A DNA stretch of 5,378 bases, taken from the NCBI GenBank assembly GCA_027451645.1, contig DAIDIX010000093.1:1-5378 (forward strand). The letters are read 5' to 3'. Each line of letters opens with the position of its first letter. The stretch's first letter is position 1. The DNA comes from Candidatus Dormiibacterota bacterium (GTDB taxonomy: Bacteria > Chloroflexota > Dormibacteria > Aeolococcales > Aeolococcaceae). Below the pieces are notes generated by a model that had not been told where the DNA came from, searched no databases, and saw only the letters and a program-made list of their open reading frames with translations. Below are positions 1 through 4,598 of the stretch, piece after piece. The translations under genes were made by a program, and so were the position numbers.

Positions 1-2
1 CG

Positions 3-332
3 AACCTTAATGCAGCTGGCTCGGATCTGTCTGGAGCCACACTGACCGGAACCATTCTCACAGGTGCGAATTTCCGGAGAGCAGTGCTGAAAAATCTTGC
101 AGACACGACAGGTGCAGAATGCACTGGAGCGGACTTCAGGGGTGCTGACCTGTCGGGGACAGATTGGTCGAATGCGATTCTCGTAGGCGCGCATGTATCA
201 CCAGACACTGTTGTTGTCGGTGCACGCTTCACACGATCCCAGGTTGTCCAGCTTGGACTCACTACTGAGCAGCGGAAAGGTATTCGCATTGTTCCTGATC
301 CACCTCAGCGTCAGGGATGGTCGATAGCCTAG
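3..332 (+). CDS. Pentapeptide-repeat protein, C-terminal part (5' end outside window)
   Basis: The reading frame is open from the window edge and ends at TAG 330-332, giving the last 109 residues of a longer protein. It reads as consecutive five-residue units of the A(D/N)LxG type, for example SDLSG-ATLTG, GANFRRAVL and GADFRGADLSGTDW, up to about residue 75. A non-repeat tail follows (ARFTRSQVVQLGLTTEQRKG), of a sort often seen capping such proteins. Pentapeptide repeats fold as a right-handed quadrilateral beta-helix. The family is functionally diverse, and no specific role can be assigned. An internal GTG at 84 could be mistaken for a start, but the repeats continue upstream of it, so the true start lies before the window. 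The gene is 73 bases upstream of hemE on the same strand, with no obvious T-tract terminator between them, so co-transcription is possible but unproven. Confidence 0.85.
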   Translation, partial: NLNAAGSDLSGATLTGTILTGANFRRAVLKNLADTTGAECTGADFRGADLSGTDWSNAILVGAHVSPDTVVVGARFTRSQVVQLGLTTEQRKGIRIVPDPPQRQGWSIA

Positions 333-405
333 CAAACGGGAGCGCCTGCAAATCCCTCCACGGTATCCTGATGAGAGAACAGGTCGAAATGATGAGGTTG
401 GATCC

Positions 406-1470
406 ATGAATTCGGTTGAGCGATTCCTTGCTGCAGCGCACCGTCAGCCGGTAGATGCCACGCCCGTCTGGTACATGCGGCAGGCAGGCCGCTGTCTCCA
501 GCAGTACCGGGATCTCCGTGAGAAGTACGACATCCTGACCATTACGAGAACACCGGAGCTGTGTGCGAAAGTCACCCTCATGCCCGTGGACGAGTTTGGG
601 GTCGATGCTGCTGTGATGTACGCGGACATCATGCTTCCGCTGTTCGGCATGGATGTACCGTTCAGTATCGATCCGGGCCTTGGGCCAATCATTGCACAAC
701 CCCTTCGGAATGCTCCAGCAGTTGCAGCGCTGAGGATTGTTGATCCAAGGGAAGCGACTCCAGACCTATTCGAAGCAATACGGATGGTACGGAAGGAGCT
801 TGAAGGGAAGACTGCACTTGTTGGATTTGCAGGTGCACCCTTCACACTTGCCTCATACATGATCGAGGGACGGCCAAGCAGGGACTATGCCAACACAAAG
901 CAGATGATGTATGCAGAGCCAGCACTCTGGAAACAGCTCATGGACACTCTTGAGGAAGTGACTGTCAAGTATCTCCTTGCACAGGTGGAAGCAGGAGCAC
1001 AGCTGCTGCAGCTCTTCGATTCTTGGGCAGGAGCTCTTACCCGGGATGCGTTCTCGATGCAGGTACTGCCTACCCTCAAGGCAATTGTCCGACGGGTAAA
1101 GGAGCAGTCACAGGTTCCCATAACGTACTTTGCGACGGACAGTTCCCACCTGTATCCGCTTTTCAGCACGCTTGGTGTGGATGTGGTGAGCATTGACTGG
1201 CGTACACCACTTGATGAGGCATGGACTGTACTCGGTAGCGAACTCGCAGTCCAGGGCAATCTTGACCCTGCTGCAGTACTGGCTCCCTTTGAGAGTGTGA
1301 GGCATGAAGCACAGCGAGTGCTGGATCGGGCAGGCAGCAGGCCAGGGCACATCTTCAATCTTGGCCATGGCGTTCTGCCCATGACTGATCCTGCAATACT
1401 CCGGGAGCTTGCGAGCTATGTTCACGAGACAACCCGAAGAGCAGTTCCCGAGGGAGTGCAAGCACGATGA
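406..1470 (+). CDS. hemE: Uroporphyrinogen decarboxylase HemE
   Basis: This cytoplasmic enzyme removes four acetate carboxyl groups from uroporphyrinogen III to give coproporphyrinogen III in tetrapyrrole synthesis. The 354-residue length matches the family. The first signature PVWYMRQAGR lies at 20-29, with the substrate-binding arginines R25 and R29. The catalytic aspartate is D74 in MYADIML, and the second signature GFAGAPFT is at 140-147, followed by Y151. S206 sits in LFDSWAG, GNLDP is at 284-288, and H321 is in FNLGHGVLP. These correspond to the known active-site residues of human UROD (Arg37, Arg41, Asp86, Tyr164, Ser219, His339). The residue after MRQAGR is Cys30, where Tyr is usual. 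ATG 406 was chosen because it gives the normal family N-terminus and has a short GAGG at 394-397 eight bases upstream. The stop overlaps the hemH start as ATGA, which indicates a hemE-hemH operon. Confidence 0.97.
   Translation: MNSVERFLAAAHRQPVDATPVWYMRQAGRCLQQYRDLREKYDILTITRTPELCAKVTLMPVDEFGVDAAVMYADIMLPLFGMDVPFSIDPGLGPIIAQPLRNAPAVAALRIVDPREATPDLFEAIRMVRKELEGKTALVGFAGAPFTLASYMIEGRPSRDYANTKQMMYAEPALWKQLMDTLEEVTVKYLLAQVEAGAQLLQLFDSWAGALTRDAFSMQVLPTLKAIVRRVKEQSQVPITYFATDSSHLYPLFSTLGVDVVSIDWRTPLDEAWTVLGSELAVQGNLDPAAVLAPFESVRHEAQRVLDRAGSRPGHIFNLGHGVLPMTDPAILRELASYVHETTRRAVPEGVQAR
1450..1456 (+). promoter_or_regulatory. Ribosome binding site for hemH inside the hemE 3' end
   Basis: The purine-rich GAGGGAG lies 10 bases before the hemH ATG at 1467, within the last codons of hemE. 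It supports the ATGA overlap as the true hemH start and points to translational coupling. Confidence 0.6.
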
Positions 1471-2435
1471 CTGCACCCGTAGGAGTTCTCCTTCTCACCT
1501 ACGGTTCTGCAACGACCTCGCAGGATGTAGCAGCATATCTTGAGCATGTTCGACCCGGAAACGGGGCTCGCACTGAGCTTGTCGAGGAGTTTCAGCGGAG
1601 GTATGACAGGATCGGCTCCTCCCCTCTCATACCCATCACTCTCCGGCAGGGGAGACGTCTCCAGCAGGTGCTCGACGCCCGTCATGGTGCAGGTGCATAT
1701 CACGTTGCTGTCGGCATGCAGCACTCAGCTCCATTCATTGCTGAGGCAGTGGATGAGGTGCTCAGCCACGGTGCAACTACGATCATCATGGTGCTTCTTT
1801 CTCCCCAGTTTTCCCCTGTGCTCATGCAGGGCTATGTCACGGCTGTGGAGAAGGCTGTTGAGGAGAGGTCCAAGGACTCGGGTTCCCATGTCCATGTCAT
1901 TCCACCACAGTCGTGGTGCATGAATGAAGCGTTCATCAGCTGTCTTGCAGGAAAGGTGGAAGAAGCTCTTGCAGCATTTCCTGAGGATGCACGGGACAAT
2001 GTCCCCATCATCTTCACTGCCCACAGTCTCCCGAAATCCGTCATTGATCGCGATACAGCATATCTTGATCAGATTCATGCAACTGTGAACGGCGTAGCAA
2101 GCACGCTTCATCTCGATCCCTCCCGCTGGCAGTTTGCCTACCAGAGTGCAGGGCACACTCCCGAGGAGTGGCTGAAGCCTGATGTGAAGGAACTCTTTCC
2201 CATCCTTGTGAAGCAGGGATACGAACAGGTGCTCGTGGTTCCCACCCAGTTTCTTGCAGATCATCTCGAGGTGCTTTACGACATCGATGTTGCTGGTGGT
2301 GAGGAAGCTGATGAATGCGGGATTGCCATGGTCCGGACAGCAATGCCAAACGATGATCAGGAGTTCATCGAAGCACTTGCTGATGTCGTTGTCGACCATG
2401 CACGGTCGGGGGAAACGCATGCCGAGCCAGTATGA
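1467..2435 (+). CDS. hemH: Ferrochelatase HemH, coproporphyrin-type (CpfC)
   Basis: This enzyme inserts ferrous iron into a porphyrin. The 322-residue length fits monofunctional bacterial ferrochelatases. The catalytic histidine is H186 in TAHSLP (184-189). The second metal-site residue is E268 in ADHLEVLYD, which is nearly identical to the same segment of Bacillus subtilis HemH. Y12 in LLLTYGSA matches the Bacillus Tyr13 position, where human ferrochelatase has Met. The QSAGHTPEEWLKPDV stretch (226-240) and the C-terminal MPNDDQEFIEALADVVV also align with the Bacillus protein from memory. The inference is that the substrate is coproporphyrin III rather than protoporphyrin IX. No C-terminal Fe-S cysteine cluster or membrane segment is visible. 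The start overlaps the hemE stop by four bases, and the 3' end overlaps the WYL regulator by 17 bases. Ferrochelatase identity is very secure; the coproporphyrin assignment is likely. Confidence 0.95.
   Translation: MTAPVGVLLLTYGSATTSQDVAAYLEHVRPGNGARTELVEEFQRRYDRIGSSPLIPITLRQGRRLQQVLDARHGAGAYHVAVGMQHSAPFIAEAVDEVLSHGATTIIMVLLSPQFSPVLMQGYVTAVEKAVEERSKDSGSHVHVIPPQSWCMNEAFISCLAGKVEEALAAFPEDARDNVPIIFTAHSLPKSVIDRDTAYLDQIHATVNGVASTLHLDPSRWQFAYQSAGHTPEEWLKPDVKELFPILVKQGYEQVLVVPTQFLADHLEVLYDIDVAGGEEADECGIAMVRTAMPNDDQEFIEALADVVVDHARSGETHAEPV
2408..2413 (+). promoter_or_regulatory. Ribosome binding site that sets the WYL regulator start
   Basis: GGGGGA lies five bases before ATG 2419, within the end of hemH. 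The regulator frame is open further upstream, to an ATG at 2254, but those extra 55 codons lie inside hemH and look non-coding in this frame. This site supports 2419 as the start. Confidence 0.5.
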
Positions 2436-3408
2436 GTCCGGTGAGAAATTCATCCGTGTCATCCAGCTCTACCAGCGGCTCTGCGATACAACAGTTGGAC
2501 TGACGACACAGCAGCTCTCAGATGAGCTCGAAGTGAGTCCGAGGTCCGTGCAGCGGTACATTGCAACGCTCCGTGACAGTGTCGGCATCGATATTGAGGA
2601 TGCTGATGGCCGCTGGAAAATGGGTGCGTATTCGAAGCTCCCTGCAATGCAGCTTGACCGGTACCAGGCAGTATCCCTTCTTGTAGCCCTTCGGCTCCTC
2701 CACAAGATGCGCCAGGATCATGATCCTGGTCTCGTCGGTGCCCTTGCACAGATTGCACGTGCACTCACCCTGCCCACAGTCACGGAATATGTGGAGCAGA
2801 CGATTGCTGATGCGGAACGCCGGCCCACACGGCAGGAGCGCCGTGCAGTGGAGCGTGCAGTCATCGATGCTCTCGTTGACAGAACGCAGATCGAGATCAA
2901 GTACCGGGACAGTCAGGGCCGTGACTCCACACGTACAGTGGAGCCGTACTTCATTGAGCCACGTCCAGAAGGCAGGTCACTCTACATCTTCGCTTTTGAT
3001 CATGCCTCAGGTGAGGTTCGCTCATTTAGGATGGACCGCATCGTGCAGGTCCGACAAACGGGCATTCCCTTTGAAGCCCGTGTCCATTTCGATGTTGGTG
3101 AGCTTACAGCACAGTCCTGGGGAATCTGGCTCGGAACGGATGGCGAACCGGAGGAAGTGCGTCTGCGCTTTGCAAAGGAAATTGCGTGGAAGGTTCGGGA
3201 TGCAGTCTTCCACAACTCGGCAGTTCTTGAGGAGGAGAGTGACGGATCGCTCCTTGTCACCCTTCGCGTTACGAGTTCGGTTGAGATGCGGCCATGGATT
3301 CTCGGCTGGGGAGGTGATGTCGAGGTGCTTGCTCCAGAGCAGCTGAGGGAGGCTATTGCCAGAAGTGTCCGCGAAGCTTCTGCACGGTATGCGGATTCCT
3401 CCACATAG
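2419..3408 (+). CDS. HTH-WYL domain transcriptional regulator
   Basis: This is a predicted cytoplasmic DNA-binding regulator of 329 residues, the usual size for HTH-WYL-WCX proteins. An N-terminal HTH_11-like winged helix occupies about residues 8-65, with helix-turn-helix GLTTQQLSDELEVSPRSVQ at 27-45. A linker helix follows (about 75-130). The WYL domain spans about 145-215 and contains RTVEPYFIEPRPEGRSLYIFA and the conserved arginine segment RSFRMDRI (201-208). The name-giving W-Y-L triplet is degenerate here, reading L-Y-I at 188-190. The C-terminal WCX-type extension (about 220-329) includes the typical WILGWGGDVEVLAPEQLRE. ATG 2419 was chosen over 2254 because of its GGGGGA site and because it gives a normal family N-terminus. 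Since it overlaps hemH, it is presumably made with the heme enzymes. WYL domains bind varied ligands, and whether this one regulates heme synthesis is inference only. Confidence 0.93.
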   Translation: MPSQYESGEKFIRVIQLYQRLCDTTVGLTTQQLSDELEVSPRSVQRYIATLRDSVGIDIEDADGRWKMGAYSKLPAMQLDRYQAVSLLVALRLLHKMRQDHDPGLVGALAQIARALTLPTVTEYVEQTIADAERRPTRQERRAVERAVIDALVDRTQIEIKYRDSQGRDSTRTVEPYFIEPRPEGRSLYIFAFDHASGEVRSFRMDRIVQVRQTGIPFEARVHFDVGELTAQSWGIWLGTDGEPEEVRLRFAKEIAWKVRDAVFHNSAVLEEESDGSLLVTLRVTSSVEMRPWILGWGGDVEVLAPEQLREAIARSVREASARYADSST

Positions 3409-3425
3409 CGACAGACTGCTGTCGC
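3408..3425 (+). repeat. Perfect hairpin at the WYL gene stop codon
   Basis: GCGACAG (3408-3414) and CTGTCGC (3419-3425) form a seven-base-pair stem with a four-base ACTG loop. It starts on the last base of the TAG stop. No T-tract follows, so it is not a classical intrinsic terminator. It could act as an mRNA 3'-end stabiliser, an attenuating structure or an operator. Confidence 0.6.
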
Positions 3426-3426
3426 G

Positions 3427-3449
3427 ATGGACTGCAACACTCAGTCCAT
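3427..3449 (+). repeat. Second perfect hairpin covering both possible starts of the small ORF
   Basis: ATGGACTG (3427-3434) and CAGTCCAT (3442-3449) form an eight-base-pair stem with a seven-base loop, one base after the previous hairpin. The stem holds the ATG at 3427 and most of the ATG at 3448, so in RNA it would hide either start of the 78-codon ORF. GACTG in the first hairpin (3414-3418) could also pair with CAGTC (3442-3446), giving an alternative fold. Confidence 0.55.
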
Positions 3450-3663
3450 GAAACAAGCAGCGAGTACCACATTCCAGGAGCGTCTCTCACATCTTCTCGA
3501 CGTATACGGTCTTGAGGAACTTCAGCGCAATGCTGCTGTTCTCGCTCCTGTCGCAGAGCGTGAGGTGAAGCATCATTCCGTAAGGATGCATGCCAGGAGG
3601 AGAAGTGATCGCATGCAGCACTGGAATGCGAATCAGCTGGCATTCACCTTCGACTGCAGGTAG
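3427..3663 (+). CDS. Small hypothetical protein, 78 residues
   Basis: I do not recognise this protein. The frame runs from ATG 3427 (alternative ATG 3448) to TAG 3661-3663, starting 18 bases after the WYL regulator stop. Its codons (CAG, GAG, CTC/CTT, GCA, CGT/CGC) resemble those of the neighbouring genes. The middle, ERLSHLLDVYGLEELQRNAAVL (about residues 18-39), looks amphipathic and helical. It is followed by a basic, His/Arg-rich segment (KHHSVRMHARRRSDR, about 48-62). There is no signal peptide, membrane segment or known motif. No convincing ribosome binding site precedes either start, and the start region lies in a hairpin. It could be a real co-transcribed small protein, a remnant, or a chance open frame filling the gap between the regulator and the convergent methyltransferase. 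Confidence 0.45.
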   Translation: MDCNTQSMKQAASTTFQERLSHLLDVYGLEELQRNAAVLAPVAEREVKHHSVRMHARRRSDRMQHWNANQLAFTFDCR

Positions 3664-3683
3664 CCATCATCCAGTGCAGTCCA
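3618..3683. repeat. Overlapping inverted repeats at the convergent gene junction
   Basis: Two alternative perfect stems share the same right-hand side. GCACTGGA (3618-3625) pairs with TCCAGTGC (3670-3677), and GACTGCA (3652-3658) pairs with TGCAGTC (3675-3681). The right arm TGCAGTCCA (3675-3683) is also the exact reverse complement of TGGACTGCA at 3428-3436, on the other side of the small ORF. The region spans the end of the small ORF and the last codons of the methyltransferase gene. It may act as a bidirectional transcription end in place of a T-tract terminator, but that is inference. Confidence 0.4.
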
Positions 3684-4542
3684 CGAATACGGGGGAGTGT
3701 GGGGAAAGGCGCTTTTCCATCACTGCAATGGCCTCAGGATGGGAGTCAACGAGGATGAAGCGTCTTCTGCAGCGTGCAGCAGCTTCTCCTGCAGTACCGC
3801 TCCCAGCAAAGAAGTCGAGAACTGTATCGCCTTCGTGTGACGAGGTGTGCACGATCCGTTCAAGTATGGCAAGCGGTTTCTGTGTGGGGTATCCCGTCTT
3901 CTCCCTACTGTTCGTTGGGACAATCGTGTTCCACCAGACATCGGTCGGGAGCTTGCCCCGTTCAGCTTTCTCCCTGGATACAAGAGATGGAGCCATATAC
4001 GGCAGCCTGTCCGATGAAGCAAGGTCAAAGGAATACTGCTCCTGGGACTTCACGTAGACGAGTATGGAGTCGTGCTTTGCGGGCCAGCGTCGGAGTGATC
4101 TTCCTCCGTAGTCGTATGCCCAGATGATCTCATTGAGAAAGCAGTCCCTTCCGAATATGCTGTCGAGCAGGATCTTGCAGTAGTGCACCTCGCGCTGGTC
4201 AATGTGGAAGTAGAGGAGTCCTGTCATGGAAAGGATTCTCCATGCTTCCTGAAGCCGCGGAGCAAGAAAGGCAAGGTAGTCATCGAACCGGTCAGGGTAG
4301 GCCATTGAGCTTATGACCTCTTCTTCATACCTCATGCCACTGAATCCTGTGCGCGTTCCTGATGCAGACCGTGTTGTGGAGATCTGCCGCTTCCGCTGCA
4401 CTGACCCGGTATTGAAGGGAGGGTCGATGTAGATGAGCTGAACGGAATTCTCCCCGAGGTGGGGAAGGATGCGGAGATTGTCACCGTGGAGAATGAGGTT
4501 GTGAGAGCTCAGGAGCTCACTCGTCAAATGGGCAATGTCCAT
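3667..4542 (-). CDS. Site-specific DNA methyltransferase, beta-class N6-adenine/N4-cytosine type, solitary
   Basis: This enzyme transfers a methyl group from S-adenosylmethionine to an exocyclic amino group in DNA. The catalytic motif IV is DPPFNTG (40-46). Motif X-like TGYPTQKP is at 216-223, and the SAM-binding motif I FFAGSGT is at 244-250, followed by RRFILVDSHPEAI. The order IV-X-I defines the beta class, and DPPF favours N6-adenine. The 291 residues are short but complete. Segment 47-82 is an Arg/Ser/Thr-rich insert, and 136-215 (WAYDYGGRSLRRWPAKHDSILVYV, then KLPTDVWWNTIV) probably holds the target-recognition part. I recall close relatives in actinobacteria. No restriction endonuclease gene is visible, so it looks like an orphan methylase. 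ATG 4542 is the farthest start before an in-frame stop, with only a weak ribosome site. It converges with the small ORF, three bases apart, and diverges from the debranching gene. Confidence 0.93.
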   Translation of the reverse strand: MDIAHLTSELLSSHNLILHGDNLRILPHLGENSVQLIYIDPPFNTGSVQRKRQISTTRSASGTRTGFSGMRYEEEVISSMAYPDRFDDYLAFLAPRLQEAWRILSMTGLLYFHIDQREVHYCKILLDSIFGRDCFLNEIIWAYDYGGRSLRRWPAKHDSILVYVKSQEQYSFDLASSDRLPYMAPSLVSREKAERGKLPTDVWWNTIVPTNSREKTGYPTQKPLAILERIVHTSSHEGDTVLDFFAGSGTAGEAAARCRRRFILVDSHPEAIAVMEKRLSPHSPVFVDCTG

Positions 4543-4598
4543 GCATCAGGTGTCCATACTCTGGTCGGGAGTGGTTGGGAATCAGTAGTGTATTCATC
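4543..4598. promoter_or_regulatory. Divergent spacer between the methyltransferase and debranching genes
   Basis: These 56 bases separate two divergently oriented starts, so unless transcripts begin inside the genes, both promoters must sit here. I see no convincing paired -35/-10 boxes on either strand and no strong ribosome site before 4599. The function is inferred from gene orientation only. Confidence 0.3.

Noticed and set aside
84..332. Pentapeptide protein starting at the internal GTG 84.
   Set aside because: The repeat pattern continues in frame to the window edge upstream of 84, so the start is outside the window.
333..405. Possible terminator or promoter between the pentapeptide gene and hemE.
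   Set aside because: Only 4-base inverted matches (CCTG/CAGG) are present, with no T-tract and no convincing -35/-10 pair.
400..413. GGATCC next to ATGAATTC at the hemE start, resembling adjacent BamHI and EcoRI cloning sites.
   Set aside because: The flanking sequence is continuous and natural-looking on both sides, GAATTC encodes normal early HemE residues, and no vector sequence is visible. Chance is the simplest explanation.
885..1382. Minus-strand open frame of 165 codons across hemE.
   Set aside because: Its Ser/Cys/Arg-rich translation is typical of an antisense shadow, and hemE on the plus strand is certain.
2254..2418. Upstream extension of the WYL regulator to ATG 2254.
   Set aside because: It is fully inside hemH in another frame, the added residues match nothing in the family, and ATG 2419 has a ribosome site and a normal N-terminus.
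1725..2462. Long open frame on the minus strand (245 codons) across hemH.
   Set aside because: It lies entirely antisense to a clear ferrochelatase gene and its translation shows no family motifs. It is a by-product of codon usage in hemH.
3590..4057. Plus-strand open frame of 155 codons running from the small ORF into the methyltransferase region.
   Set aside because: Most of it is antisense to a methyltransferase with intact motifs, and its translation has no recognisable domain.
4503..4520. Two GAGCTC palindromes close together near the methyltransferase 5' end.
   Set aside because: They encode ordinary residues (SELLSSH) and give no longer structured repeat, so coincidence is likely.
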